From the NCBI RefSeq assembly GCF_016807805.1, contig NZ_CP063362.1:3142501-3206500 (forward strand): a DNA stretch of 64,000 bases. Reading direction: 5' to 3'. Position numbers and translations under genes: made by a program. Below are positions 1 to 10,054 of this stretch, piece by piece. The stretch is from Xanthobacter dioxanivorans (lineage in GTDB: Bacteria > Pseudomonadota > Alphaproteobacteria > Rhizobiales > Xanthobacteraceae). Under the pieces are notes generated by a model. That model was not told the origin of the DNA. It searched no databases and saw only the letters and a list, made by a program, of their open reading frames with translations. The stretch's first letter is position 1; the number at the start of each line of letters is the position of its first letter.

Positions 1-1
1 G

Positions 2-253
2 GTCCTGGCCGAGCTGAACGGCACGGGAGAGGGGCGGGCAGGGGAGGGCCTCGCGGTGGTGGAAGGCTTCCGCGGCGACGTGCTGGCCTTCGTTGCGCTG
101 GGCGCCGGCGGGCGGGTGCGGCGCGCCCACCTGCGCGATCCGTCCTGGTTCCAGTGGCCGCTGCTGGAGACCGCCATCGAGGGCAACATCGTCGCCGACT
201 TCCCCTTGTGCAACAAATCCTTCAACTGCTCCTACTCGGGCGTGGATCTCTAG
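2..253 (+). CDS. Hydrogenase-4/NuoD-like large subunit, C-terminal fragment
   Basis: Only the last 83 residues are in the window. The C-terminus reads DFPLCNKSFNCSYSGVDL, the end seen in NuoD/HyfG-like subunits of membrane complexes related to group 4 NiFe hydrogenases and complex I. True NiFe hydrogenases carry a DPCxxC motif near this end that supplies two metal ligands. Here only one cysteine is present in the equivalent stretch, so the NiFe site looks incomplete, as in the Ehr (energy-converting hydrogenase-related) complexes. It lies 8 bases upstream of a NuoB/HycG-like gene on the same strand, so the two are co-transcribed. The family call rests on this short fragment and its neighbour. 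Confidence 0.7.
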   Translation, partial: VLAELNGTGEGRAGEGLAVVEGFRGDVLAFVALGAGGRVRRAHLRDPSWFQWPLLETAIEGNIVADFPLCNKSFNCSYSGVDL

Positions 254-261
254 GGGGCGCC

Positions 262-774
262 ATGCGCAAGCTTCTGCTCCAGGGCCTCTTTAAGGCCCCC
301 CTCACGGAACGCGCTCCCGAGGACGACGCGGTGGCGCGGCTCGCCGCCGAGCTCGACGGGGCGGCGCGCGCGCGGCTCGGGCGCAGCCTGTCCATCCGCG
401 AGGTGGATGCCGGCTCGTGCAACGGCTGCGAGCTGGAGATCCATGCGCTCGGCAACGCCTTCTACGACCTCGACCGGTTCGGCATCCGCTTCGTCGCCTC
501 GCCACGCCATGCCGACGTGCTGCTGGTGACCGGGCCGGTATCGAAGAACATGGCGGAGGCGCTGAAGCGCACCTATGACGCGACGCCCGGCCCGAAATGG
601 GTGGTGGCGGCCGGCGATTGCGCGATCAACGGGGGGATCTTCGCCGGGAGCTATGCCTGCGCCGACGGTGTGGGCGCGGTGGTGCCGGTGGACTTGCGCA
701 TCCCCGGCTGCCCGCCGTCGCCGGTGGACGTGCTCACCGGGCTGCTGGCGCTGGTGGAGGCGGGGAAGGGCTGA
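262..774 (+). CDS. NuoB/HycG-like [4Fe-4S] small subunit of hydrogenase-4-like complex
   Basis: A 170-residue small subunit of a complex I/group 4 hydrogenase-like membrane enzyme. It should hold the iron-sulfur cluster next to the large subunit and pass electrons towards quinone or a catalytic site. Cluster ligands are visible as GSCNGCE near residue 52, GDC in GDCAINGG near residue 118 and PGCPPSP near residue 147, so all four cysteines are present. I start at ATG 262, just after the upstream stop; a longer in-frame start at 154 would run far into the upstream gene. It is the last gene of the operon: the next gene converges from the other strand. The cysteine-complete small subunit contrasts with its cysteine-poor large-subunit partner. 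Confidence 0.85.
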   Translation: MRKLLLQGLFKAPLTERAPEDDAVARLAAELDGAARARLGRSLSIREVDAGSCNGCELEIHALGNAFYDLDRFGIRFVASPRHADVLLVTGPVSKNMAEALKRTYDATPGPKWVVAAGDCAINGGIFAGSYACADGVGAVVPVDLRIPGCPPSPVDVLTGLLALVEAGKG

Positions 775-1174
775 CGCAGTTCTTCACGTCCCAAGGCAGA
801 CTTGCGCCCTGTCGCATCCCGGCCGACTGGAACGGTGCGTAGCGCAGCGGAAGGAGAGCCGGGGCCTAGCGCAAAAAAGTCGCCGAAGGCGCTTCGTTTT
901 CCAACCGCCGGCAAGGTATTGCCCGCTTCGCCGACTCCTCTCCTGGGCCCCGGATCGGCGCTCCGGCTGCGCCGTCGCTGGTCCGGGGAACGGTTGGCTG
1001 CCGCGAATGAAGGCGCGTCCCGGCCGCCATCCGACGCCGGAGATCCGGGGGAAACGGATCTCCGGTCTGCGCGCATGCGGTCGGCCCTCCGTCTTGCAGG
1101 GATGAAGAAAGGCCGGAGGGGCAGGGCGGAGCGGCCCCGCCACCCCCGGAGGAGGCCCCGGGAGGGGGTCGCGA
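775..1174. other. Intergenic region between convergent genes, with two inverted repeats
   Basis: There is no convincing gene in these 400 bases. The region separates the end of the hydrogenase-like operon from the convergent end of an aldehyde dehydrogenase. It holds an imperfect inverted repeat at 948-988, with outer arms CCCCGGA and TCCGGGG, similar in style to the short dispersed palindromes of Hyphomicrobiales. It also holds a perfect hairpin at 1037-1065. Confidence 0.5.
1037..1065. terminator. Perfect 11-bp hairpin between convergent genes
   Basis: Arms CCGGAGATCCG and CGGATCTCCGG flank a 7-base loop. There is no T-run on either side, so it is not a classical intrinsic terminator. Its position between two convergent genes suggests a 3'-end or processing structure. 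Confidence 0.4.
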
Positions 1175-2695
<1,521 letters not shown>

Positions 2696-2727
2696 TTTTT
2701 CCTCCCGTTGCTGATGTGCTCCAGGTC

Positions 2728-2743
2728 TGCAGCCCGCGTGCCA
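2728..2743 (-). promoter_or_regulatory. Sigma-54 (-24/-12) promoter of the aldehyde dehydrogenase gene
   Basis: Read on the minus strand the site is TGGCACG-CGGG-CTGCA. It matches the sigma-54 consensus TGGCACG-N4-TTGCA at all but one position and has the invariant GG and GC separated by exactly 10 bases. It lies 33 bases upstream of the dehydrogenase start codon and about 155 bases from a palindrome that could bind the divergent sigma-54 activator. Confidence 0.85.
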
Positions 2744-2897
2744 GATCTCGCGCGCCCCGCGGCCGGCTTTATTGCAGTGCGGGAAGATGCTGTTGGTGAA
2801 GGATTTTGTTCACCGCTGCCGAGGCGTGCCCGAAGGTCGGGTGGACGGCGGGCGAATATTCGTGCGAGACTGTCGCCCATAACAACAAGAGCTGCGA

Positions 2898-2922
2898 CAC
2901 CTGTTGCAAATTGCGACAGGTG
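2898..2922. promoter_or_regulatory. Near-perfect palindrome, probable enhancer site for the AcoR-type activator
   Basis: Arms CACCTGTTGCAA and TTGCGACAGGTG, separated by one A, match at 11 of 12 paired positions. The site is 32 bases before the activator's start codon and about 155 bases from the sigma-54 promoter, a usual enhancer distance. Extra TGCGACA and TGTCGC half-sites lie at 2893 and 2871. Binding by the neighbouring regulator, with autoregulation, is inferred from position. Confidence 0.65.
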
Positions 2923-2953
2923 CGCCGGGGAGCGTAGCGAACCGAGGGACGAG

Positions 2954-4873
2954 ATGCCGATTGCCGCCGCCCCCGCACCACCGCCGGATGCCGTTCTTGC
3001 GGCCCGGCGCCGCTTCTTTTCCGGCGCGCCGGTTACCGAGGACGCGCTCGCGGTTCCCATCCTGAGATCGTGGACGCGCTGCGCCGAGCGGGGGATGCCG
3101 GTGGCCGGCCGGTTGCGCGCCGAGCCGCTCACCGAGGCGGAGCTTGCCGTCCGGCGCGAGCGCCACGAGATGCTGCGCCGCCGCTGCCGTCCGGAGCTGG
3201 AGGCGCTGCACGCGGCCGCCAGCGCGTCCGACAGCATCGCCATCCTCACCGATCCGGTCGGGCTGGTGCTCGACACCGTGGGCGCCGCCGGCTTTGCCGA
3301 TCGGGCCGCCCAGGTGGCGCTGCGGCCCGGTGTCAGCTGGAGCGAGGCCGAGACCGGCACCAACGCCATCGGCACCGCTTTGGTGGAGCGCCGGCCGGTG
3401 GAGGTGCGCGGCGCGGAGCATTACGCCGAGGCTCACGGCATCCTCACCTGCGCCGCCGCGCCCATCCACGATCCCTTCGGCGAGCTGATCGGTTTGCTCG
3501 ACCTGTCCGGACCGGCGAGCGTGCCGCATCTGCATGCGCTGGCGCTGGTGCAGCTCGCTGCCGACCAGGTGGAGCACCGCCTGTTCGAGGGGGCGTTCCC
3601 CGGGCACAGCCTGGTGCGCTTCCATCGCGACCCGATCTATCTGGGCACGGCGCGCGAGGGCATCCTCGTGTTCGAGGATTACCGTCTCGTCGCCGCCAAC
3701 CGGCCCGGCCTCGCGCTGCTCGGCCTCGGCTGGGATGCGCTCAAGGCGCATCGCTTCGGCGACCTGTTCGAGGGCAGCCTCGGCAAGGCCGGCGAGGAGC
3801 GGCGGGCGCGCACCGCCCGCGGCGACGTCGTCCTGCGCCTCGAGCGGCAGGGAGCGCCGGCCGCCGCGCGTCCCGCCCGGCGCGAGAGCGTGGCCGCGGT
3901 GCCCGCCGGCCCGCGCTTCGATGCGCAGACGGAAAAGGACCTGGGCCGCGCCGTGCGCCTGCTGGAGGCCGGCGTGCCGGTGCTGATCCAGGGCGAGACC
4001 GGCGCCGGCAAGGAGGTGTTCGCGCATCAGATGCACCTTTTGAGCAGCCGCTCCGGGCGGCCGTTCGCGGCGGTGAACTGCGCGGCGGTGCCCGAGGGCC
4101 TGATCGAATCGGAGCTGTTCGGCTACGAGGAAGGTGCCTTCACCGGCGCCCGCCGCGCCGGCTTCAAGGGGCTGTTCCGCGAGGCGGACGGCGGCGTGTT
4201 GTTCCTCGACGAGATCGGCGACATGCCGCTCTCCCTGCAGAGCCGCCTGCTGCGCGTGCTCCAGGAGCGGGAGGTGACGCCGCTGGGCGGCGGACGGCCG
4301 ATGAAGGTGGACTTCGCCCTCATCTGCGCCTCCCACCGCGACCTCAAGCAGCGGGTGGAGCAGGGCGCCTTCCGCGCCGACCTCTATTTCCGCATCGCCC
4401 AGTACACGGTGACGCTGCCCGCCCTGCGCACCCTCGCCGACCGCGAGGCGCTGGTGGCGCGCATCTGGCGGGAGCTGGCGCCGGCGGGGGAGGCGACCGC
4501 GCCCAGCCTTTCGCCGGACTGCCTCGCGGCGCTGGCGCGGCACGACTGGCCGGGCAATTTCCGCCAGCTGGTGGGGGTGTTGCGGGTGCTGCGCGCCCTG
4601 GCCGAGCCGGGGGAGGAACTGGGCCTTGACGCTTTGCCCGCCGACATCCGGCCGGCTCCGGCCGCGGGTGCCTGCGCTTCCCCGTCGCCGGCGTGGTCGG
4701 GCGGAGCGACCATGGCGGCCGCGGGGGACCTTGGCGCCGTCACCCGCGCGGCCATCGAGGCGACCCTGGCGGCGAGCGGCGGCAACATCTCCGAGGCGGC
4801 CCGCCGCCTCGGCATTCACCGCAGCACCCTTCACCGCCATCTCACCATGCAGGGCCCCGGCCGGGGCCGCTGA
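2954..4873 (+). CDS. AcoR-family sigma-54-dependent transcriptional activator
   Basis: A 639-residue enhancer-binding protein. The N-terminal sensory part has a GAF-like domain (about residues 80-210) followed by a PAS-like stretch (about 225-300). The AAA+ domain shows Walker A GETGAGKE at 347-354 and the sigma-54 contact loop GAFTGA at 394-399. The C-terminus has a Fis-type helix-turn-helix (NISEAARRLGIHRSTLHRHL). The order fits the AcoR family, which activates acetoin or alcohol/aldehyde catabolism. The reading frame is open far upstream, but ATG 2954 follows a GAGGGA ribosome site and gives the family length. The divergent target is the aldehyde dehydrogenase. There is no receiver domain, so it probably senses a small molecule directly. 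Confidence 0.92.
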   Translation: MPIAAAPAPPPDAVLAARRRFFSGAPVTEDALAVPILRSWTRCAERGMPVAGRLRAEPLTEAELAVRRERHEMLRRRCRPELEALHAAASASDSIAILTDPVGLVLDTVGAAGFADRAAQVALRPGVSWSEAETGTNAIGTALVERRPVEVRGAEHYAEAHGILTCAAAPIHDPFGELIGLLDLSGPASVPHLHALALVQLAADQVEHRLFEGAFPGHSLVRFHRDPIYLGTAREGILVFEDYRLVAANRPGLALLGLGWDALKAHRFGDLFEGSLGKAGEERRARTARGDVVLRLERQGAPAAARPARRESVAAVPAGPRFDAQTEKDLGRAVRLLEAGVPVLIQGETGAGKEVFAHQMHLLSSRSGRPFAAVNCAAVPEGLIESELFGYEEGAFTGARRAGFKGLFREADGGVLFLDEIGDMPLSLQSRLLRVLQEREVTPLGGGRPMKVDFALICASHRDLKQRVEQGAFRADLYFRIAQYTVTLPALRTLADREALVARIWRELAPAGEATAPSLSPDCLAALARHDWPGNFRQLVGVLRVLRALAEPGEELGLDALPADIRPAPAAGACASPSPAWSGGATMAAAGDLGAVTRAAIEATLAASGGNISEAARRLGIHRSTLHRHLTMQGPGRGR

Positions 4874-4877
4874 GGCC

Positions 4878-6068
4878 TTATTCCGCCGGCTGGCCTCCAC
4901 CGTCCGCATCGCCGGCCGCATGGGCCGCCACATGGGCCGCTGCGCCGGCGGCCATCACCTCCGCCAAGGCGGGAATGATGATGCTGCGCATCTTCCGGCC
5001 GTAGAAGAGGGAGAAATGCCCGGCGCCGGGCAATGTGAGGCGGCGCCGCAGGCCGGCGGGCAGGTTCGGGCAGAGCGCGTGCGCCACCTCGGTCTGGGTC
5101 GGGGCGGAAATGTCGTCGTCCGCGCCCTCCACGGTGAGCAGGGCGGTGCGGGTGAGCGCGGTGCCGCGCGCCGGCCGTCCTCCCACCTCCAGCGTGCCGC
5201 GGGCGATGGCGTTCTGGCGGAAGATGGTGGCGACGTTCTCCATGAAGAAGGCGCCGTCCACGTCCATCATGTTCCAGCACAGGCGGGCGAGGGGGAAGCG
5301 CAGGGGATCGTCGCCGTCGTCGAAGGCGAGGCGCAGCGGCAGCTCCCCTCCGGACAGGCCCTGCCGCCACAGATAGAGGGCGAAGGTATCCACCTGCCGC
5401 CAGGCCGGGAAGATCCGCCGGCCGGCTCCGGGAAGCGCCTGCGAGACGGTCTCGATCACCTGCGCCTCCAGCGCCTCCAGCGAGCGCTCCTGAAGCACCC
5501 GCCACAGCCGCGTGGGGTTGCGCGCGGGATCGATGGGGCCGCCCATGAGCGAGAGGCTGGCCGGCGGCTCGCCGGCCTCGGCGAGCAGGCACGCGGCGGC
5601 GAAGGCCGGCAGCGCGCCCTGGCACACGCCCACCATGTGGACACCCTGACGCCCGGCCTCGTCCCCGTCGTCGCCGAGGGCGCGGGCCATCTGCGCCGTT
5701 TCCATGCAGTTCTCGGCGAAGCCGAAGCGCCCGGCGTCGAGCGGCACGTAGCGGGCGTCCGGCCACTCGGTGACGCCGACGGTATCCGCGATGCCGAGGA
5801 GGGCGACCACGAGGTCGCGCATGAGGAAGGGAAAGCCGCCGGCGATGGGCGCCACCACCAGCACCCGCCGGCCCGGCCCGGGCGCGGATGCGGCGTCGAG
5901 GCGGGAGAAGGTGCGCAGCTGGCCGAAGGGCAGGCGCGCCGCCACCGCGTCGCGCACCTCGCCCGGCCCGGCGTCGGCCCGGCCGATGCCGAACGGGCGG
6001 AACGCGTGCTCGCTCAGGCCCCCGTCTTCCGTGGGTCGACGCATGGGACGCAGGTCATCGAGCCACAT
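4878..6068 (-). CDS. phaZ: Intracellular poly(3-hydroxybutyrate) depolymerase
   Basis: A 396-residue alpha/beta-hydrolase of the intracellular PHB depolymerase family, which mobilises stored polyhydroxybutyrate granules in the cytoplasm. The nucleophile motif is GVCQGALP near residue 145, with cysteine in place of serine as in the Ralstonia PhaZa1 group. The C-terminal EGADDDISAPTQTE and PGAGHFSLFYG blocks supply the remaining triad Asp and His. The C-terminus is alanine- and histidine-rich. It converges on the AcoR-type gene with only 4 bases between the stops. The start is uncertain: ATG 6068 has no clear ribosome site, and a second ATG lies at 6044. Confidence 0.85.
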   Translation of the reverse strand: MWLDDLRPMRRPTEDGGLSEHAFRPFGIGRADAGPGEVRDAVAARLPFGQLRTFSRLDAASAPGPGRRVLVVAPIAGGFPFLMRDLVVALLGIADTVGVTEWPDARYVPLDAGRFGFAENCMETAQMARALGDDGDEAGRQGVHMVGVCQGALPAFAAACLLAEAGEPPASLSLMGGPIDPARNPTRLWRVLQERSLEALEAQVIETVSQALPGAGRRIFPAWRQVDTFALYLWRQGLSGGELPLRLAFDDGDDPLRFPLARLCWNMMDVDGAFFMENVATIFRQNAIARGTLEVGGRPARGTALTRTALLTVEGADDDISAPTQTEVAHALCPNLPAGLRRRLTLPGAGHFSLFYGRKMRSIIIPALAEVMAAGAAAHVAAHAAGDADGGGQPAE

Positions 6069-6301
6069 GGAAAGCGATCCGTCCTCGGCGGACCCGTTTT
6101 GTGCCGGTCCGTCCTCGGAGCCCCTTCCGACCCGGCCGCGGTGCGGTCCGGCCGGAGGAAGGGTCTCTCATCCTCGGTTCGGGGAAGGGCTTGGCCGGGA
6201 AGGCCGTGACGGCCGGCTCGGAACCCGGGCCCCGTGGGGCGATGGGCCATCATAGACGCTCTGGCGCGCCGAACACCATGCCCCGAAGGCGGGGCCCGTC
6301 C

Positions 6302-6859
6302 TCAGAGGGAGGCGGCGGCGCGCGCGGCCTGGTCGTAGTGGCCGGAGAGGGTGCGCATGAGGGCGGCGATCTCGCTCAGCTTCTCCGGCGCGATGCCGGT
6401 GGCCGCCACGGCATTGGTGAGCAGCGCCTCGCGCACCTCGCGGTAGCGGGTGCAGGCCGCCTGGCCCCTGGCGCTGGCCGAGAGCGTCTTTTCCTTGCCC
6501 CGCCGGCCGGCGGTGACGAGGCCCAGGGCCTGGAGCTTCTTCGCCGCGTAGGTGACGAGGTGGGTGTCCTCCACGTCGAGCACGAGGCAGAGGTCGGCGA
6601 TGGTCTTGGGCCGGTCGCGATGGACCACGTGGTGCAGCACCAGCACGTCGAGGGGGGAAAGGTCCGGCACCCCGGCCGCCGCCATGCACCGCACCATCCA
6701 GCGTCCATAGGCGTGGGTGAGCATGTTGAGGCCGAACTCGAACTCCGACAGGGCCGGCAGGGCGCCGTCGGCGAGATGGGCGGACGAGACGATGGCGGGG
6801 GCGGACGGGGCCTTCGCCCCCGCCTTGTCCGTTCCATGCCTGGGGTCGCGAGCAGTCAC
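6302..6859 (-). CDS. MarR-type winged-helix transcriptional regulator (COG5631-like)
   Basis: A 185-residue protein with a winged-helix domain over about residues 60-150. DLSPLDVLVLHHVVHRDRP precedes the recognition-helix region (TIADLCLVLDVEDTHLVTYAAKKLQ), and the wing region is GRRGKEKTLSASARG. The first 40 residues are low-complexity and probably disordered. It resembles the predicted MarR-like regulators of COG5631. It lies about 95 bases downstream of dctP on the same strand, so it may be transcribed with the TRAP transporter and control it. A palindrome at 10055-10071 in the divergent TRAP/hydantoinase region is a candidate target. The ligand is unknown. Confidence 0.8.
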   Translation of the reverse strand: MTARDPRHGTDKAGAKAPSAPAIVSSAHLADGALPALSEFEFGLNMLTHAYGRWMVRCMAAAGVPDLSPLDVLVLHHVVHRDRPKTIADLCLVLDVEDTHLVTYAAKKLQALGLVTAGRRGKEKTLSASARGQAACTRYREVREALLTNAVAATGIAPEKLSEIAALMRTLSGHYDQAARAAASL

Positions 6860-6918
6860 GTCGGCCTCGTGGCGGGCAGGAGAGGGGCCGCGGCCCCGCC
6901 ATCCTCATGGGGGAAGAC

Positions 6919-6941
6919 GGGGCGGCGGCAGCCGCCGCCCC
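6919..6941. terminator. GC-only hairpin downstream of dctP
   Basis: Arms GGGGCGGCGGC and GCCGCCGCCCC are separated by a single A. The hairpin begins just beyond the dctP stop and before the regulator gene on the minus strand. It has no T-run. It could reduce read-through or protect the 3' end of the transporter message. Confidence 0.4.
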
Positions 6942-6954
6942 CGCTATCGGGACC

Positions 6955-7950
6955 CTACTTCTTGTAGGCGTCGATCACCGCCTTGCCGTCGGCGCCCGCC
7001 TTGGCGAGCCAGGCGTCGGTGAGGGTGACGCCGATCTTCTCGAAGCCGGCCTTCAGCGCCGGGCTCGGCGGCGCGAGCTTCATGCCCTTGGCGGCGAGCT
7101 GGTCCATGTACGCCTTGGTCTTGGTCTCGGAGAGCGCCCAGCCGCGCTCCTCGGCGGCGGCGGCGGCCTTCAGCACGGCCTCCTGGGTGGACTTGTCGAG
7201 GGCGTCGAAGGCGGCCTGGTTCACGAACACGACGTTCTTCGGCAGCCAGGCCTGGATGTCGTAGAAATAGGGGATGCTCTCCCAGATCTTCACGTCCGTG
7301 CCGGTGGCGGAGGAGGTGATGAGGGCGGTGACGGTGCCGGTGGCCAGCGCCTGGGCGAGCTCGGCCTGCTGCACGGTGACCGCCTGCGCGCCCACCGCCT
7401 CGCCGATGCGCGAGGTGCCGGCGTTATAGGCGCGCCACTTGGCGCCCTTCAGGTCCTCGATCTTCTCCACCGCCGTCTTGGAGAACAGGCCCTGGGGCGG
7501 CCAGGGCATGGCATAGAGCACCTTGAGGCCCTGGGTGGCGAGCTTCTTCTCCACCGCCGGGCGGGAGGCCGCCCACAGCTTCTTCGAGGCGTCGAAGGAG
7601 GTGGCGAGGAAGGGCACGACGTCGATGCCGAAGATGGGGTCCTCGTTCTCGTGCAGGGAGATCAGCACCTCGCCCGCCTGGGCCTGCCCGGTCTGCACCG
7701 CGCGCTTGATCTCCGGCGCCTTGAACAGGGAGGCGTTGGGATGGAGCGTGATGGCGAGCTTGCCGCCGCTCGCCGCCTCCACGTCCTTGGCGAACTGGGC
7801 GAGGTTCTCGGAGTGCAGGTTGTCGGCCGGGTAGGCGGAGGGCAGGTTCCACTTGGTCTGCGCCATGGCCGGGCCGGCGAGGGCGACGGCCGCGAACACA
7901 AGGGCGCCGGGCGCGAGCGCCGGGCCCAGGATGCGCATCAATCCAGACAT
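6955..7950 (-). CDS. TRAP transporter periplasmic solute-binding protein (DctP family)
   Basis: A 331-residue extracytoplasmic binding protein of a tripartite ATP-independent periplasmic transporter. A signal peptide ends at about AMAQ near residue 31. The mature part shows typical DctP blocks such as WNLPSAYPADNLHSEN and the mid-protein DLKGAKWRAYNAGTSRIGEAVGA, whose arginine contacts carboxylates in this family. ATG 7950 follows AAGGAG. It is the third gene of a dctQ-dctM-dctP set on the minus strand. The substrate is probably an organic acid. The divergent 5-oxoprolinase/hydantoinase suggests 5-oxoproline or a related cyclic amide, but this is inferred from context. Confidence 0.9.
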   Translation of the reverse strand: MSGLMRILGPALAPGALVFAAVALAGPAMAQTKWNLPSAYPADNLHSENLAQFAKDVEAASGGKLAITLHPNASLFKAPEIKRAVQTGQAQAGEVLISLHENEDPIFGIDVVPFLATSFDASKKLWAASRPAVEKKLATQGLKVLYAMPWPPQGLFSKTAVEKIEDLKGAKWRAYNAGTSRIGEAVGAQAVTVQQAELAQALATGTVTALITSSATGTDVKIWESIPYFYDIQAWLPKNVVFVNQAAFDALDKSTQEAVLKAAAAAEERGWALSETKTKAYMDQLAAKGMKLAPPSPALKAGFEKIGVTLTDAWLAKAGADGKAVIDAYKK

Positions 7951-8014
7951 TCGTCGTCTCCTTCGGGTTGATCACACGTTCGGACCCGCGCCATCGGCGG
8001 CCGGGCCGTCCTCG

Positions 8015-9322
8015 TCAGTTTCCGTAGGCAAGCTCGGGCAGCACCATCACGATCTGCGGAAACACCGTGATGATGGCGACTGCCGCAACGAGAAGGAAGA
8101 AGAACGGCAGCGAGGCCAGCGCCACCGTGTTCGAATCCTTGCCCGACATGGTCTGCAGCACGAACAGGTTGAAGCCGACGGGCGGCGAGACCTCCGCCAT
8201 TTCCACCACCAGCACCAGGAAGATGCCGAACCAGACCGGATCGAAGCCGGCGGTCTTGATCATGGGGATCACCACCGAGGTGGTCAAAACGATCATGGAC
8301 AGGCCGTCCAGCGCCGTGCCGAGCACGATGTACATGACGGTTAGGGCGGCGATGAGCGCGTAGGGCGACAAATGCAGGCTGTCCACCCATTGGGCGAGGG
8401 CCACCGGAATTCCGGTATAGGCCATGGAGGTGGACATGAAGGAGGCGCCGGCGAGGATCAGCATGATCATGCAGGTGAGACGCGTCGCCCCCATCACCGA
8501 GGCCCAGAAGGCCGGCCAGGTGAGCGAGCCCTGCCACCAGGCGATGGCGAGCGAGCCGGCCACCCCCCAGGCGGCGCATTCGGTGGCTGTCGCCCAGCCG
8601 AACAGCAGAGCGGCGAACACGAAGATGATGAGCAGGCTGACCGGGATGAGGTTGGCCGATTCCCGCAGCTTCTCCCGCCACGGCAGGGGCGGGTCGGCGG
8701 GCGGGGTGCGTCCGGGGTTCAGCAGCGACCAGACGATGATGTAGCCGCTATAGAGCGCCATCACCAGGAAGCCCGGCAGGAAGCCGGCCAGGAACACCTG
8801 GATGATGGAGACGTTGGCCGCCACCGCATAGACCACCATGGTGATGGACGGCGGAATGAGGATGCCGAGCGTGCCGGCCCCCGCCAGCGAGCCGAGGCTG
8901 ACGTTCTCGTCATAGCCCCGCTTCTTCAGCTCCGGCAGGGCGATCTTGGCCACCGTGGCGCAGGTGGCGGCGGAGGAGCCGGACACCGAGCCGAACAGGC
9001 CGCAGGCGATGACGTTCACATGCATCAGCCGGCCGGGCAGCCAGTTGAGCCAGGGGGCAAGGCCCCGGAACATCTCCTCCGACAGGCGGGTGCGGAACAG
9101 GATCTCGCCCATCCACACGAACAGCGGCAAGGCCGCCAGCGTCCAGGAGGCGGAATTGCCCCAGATGGTGGTGGCGAGCACCGCCCCGGCCGGAATGCCG
9201 CCGCCGACGAACTGCATGCCCACGTAGCCCACCACCAGGAGGGCGATGGCGATCCACACGCCGCAGGCCAGCAGCGCCATGAGCAGGAGCAGCAGGAGCC
9301 CGGAAATCTCGATCATTTCCAT
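8015..9322 (-). CDS. TRAP transporter large permease (DctM family)
   Basis: A 435-residue, very hydrophobic protein with about a dozen membrane segments, the size and character of DctM permeases that carry out sodium-driven uptake. Family blocks include the GLFGSVSGSSAATCATVAKI loop near residue 110 and the GTLGILIPPSI block near residue 150. It starts 4 bases after the dctQ stop, so translation is probably coupled, and it is followed by dctP. Start codons at 9322 and 9316 are both possible. Confidence 0.92.
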   Translation of the reverse strand: MEMIEISGLLLLLLMALLACGVWIAIALLVVGYVGMQFVGGGIPAGAVLATTIWGNSASWTLAALPLFVWMGEILFRTRLSEEMFRGLAPWLNWLPGRLMHVNVIACGLFGSVSGSSAATCATVAKIALPELKKRGYDENVSLGSLAGAGTLGILIPPSITMVVYAVAANVSIIQVFLAGFLPGFLVMALYSGYIIVWSLLNPGRTPPADPPLPWREKLRESANLIPVSLLIIFVFAALLFGWATATECAAWGVAGSLAIAWWQGSLTWPAFWASVMGATRLTCMIMLILAGASFMSTSMAYTGIPVALAQWVDSLHLSPYALIAALTVMYIVLGTALDGLSMIVLTTSVVIPMIKTAGFDPVWFGIFLVLVVEMAEVSPPVGFNLFVLQTMSGKDSNTVALASLPFFFLLVAAVAIITVFPQIVMVLPELAYGN

Positions 9323-9326
9323 GGGG

Positions 9327-9872
9327 CTAGACTCCGCTCTGCATGGCGCGCTCGACCACTTCCTCGGCGCTCGACGGCGGCGGCTTCTCGTAGCGCGGCG
9401 CGCCGCCCCTCAGGGCGTGGACGAACTCGTCCACGAAGGCGATGAACAAGATGACGAGCCCGCCCGAATAGCCGAGCTGCGGGATCCACAGGGGCACCGC
9501 GACCACGCCCTGGGAGATGTCGTTGAAGCGGAAGGAATCCCAGGTGAGGATGACCGCGTTCCAGGCGAAGAAGCCCACCGAGACGACGCCGATGACGAGG
9601 CAGAGGAACTCCACCGCCTGCTTCGCCCGGCCTTGCAGATGGTCGGTGACCAGGCCGACGCGGATCAACTCCCCGGAGCGGAAGGTGTGGGCGAGGCCGA
9701 GGAAGGCGCTCGCCGCCATGCACCAGGCGACGAAATCGTCGCCGGCGGGAATGTTGAAGCCGACGATGCGGCCCACGGAGAGCAGCATCATCAGCACGAA
9801 GATGGCGAGCAGGAACAGGCCGGCGGCCCAGCCGGCGACGAGATAGAGGCCGTCGAGGCCACGGCGGATCAC
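9327..9872 (-). CDS. TRAP transporter small permease (DctQ family)
   Basis: A 181-residue membrane protein with four predicted transmembrane helices, the small partner that scaffolds DctM. I start at GTG 9872, giving the usual beginning (VIRRGLDGLYLVAGWAAGLF). It follows a strong GGGGAGG ribosome site. An in-frame ATG at 10043 would add 57 arginine-rich residues, has no ribosome site and would take up most of the divergent promoter region. It is the first gene of the TRAP set, and its stop is 4 bases before dctM. Confidence 0.88.
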   Translation of the reverse strand: MIRRGLDGLYLVAGWAAGLFLLAIFVLMMLLSVGRIVGFNIPAGDDFVAWCMAASAFLGLAHTFRSGELIRVGLVTDHLQGRAKQAVEFLCLVIGVVSVGFFAWNAVILTWDSFRFNDISQGVVAVPLWIPQLGYSGGLVILFIAFVDEFVHALRGGAPRYEKPPPSSAEEVVERAMQSGV

Positions 9873-10054
9873 GGCCGCCTCCCCGTGATCCGCGCGATCG
9901 GCGGAGCGGCGGGTGGCGGGGCGGCGTGGGGCGGGCGCGACGGTGCGCGTCCGGTCGCGGGCGAGCGTCTGACCATGTCCATCTGTCCCCTCTCGCGGCT
10001 GGCGCCGCCCGCTCTGTGGCGTTTTATGGCATTCTTGGGACACGTCGATAAATT

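Noticed and set aside
6069-6301. Several GC hairpins and CCGTCCTCGG-like direct repeats between phaZ and the MarR-type gene.
   Set aside because: They are short and imperfect, and I could not separate them from chance in GC-rich DNA.
9873-10043. Longer start for dctQ at ATG 10043.
   Set aside because: It has no ribosome site, an arginine-rich tail not seen in DctQ proteins, and it covers most of the divergent promoter region; GTG 9872 has GGGGAGG.
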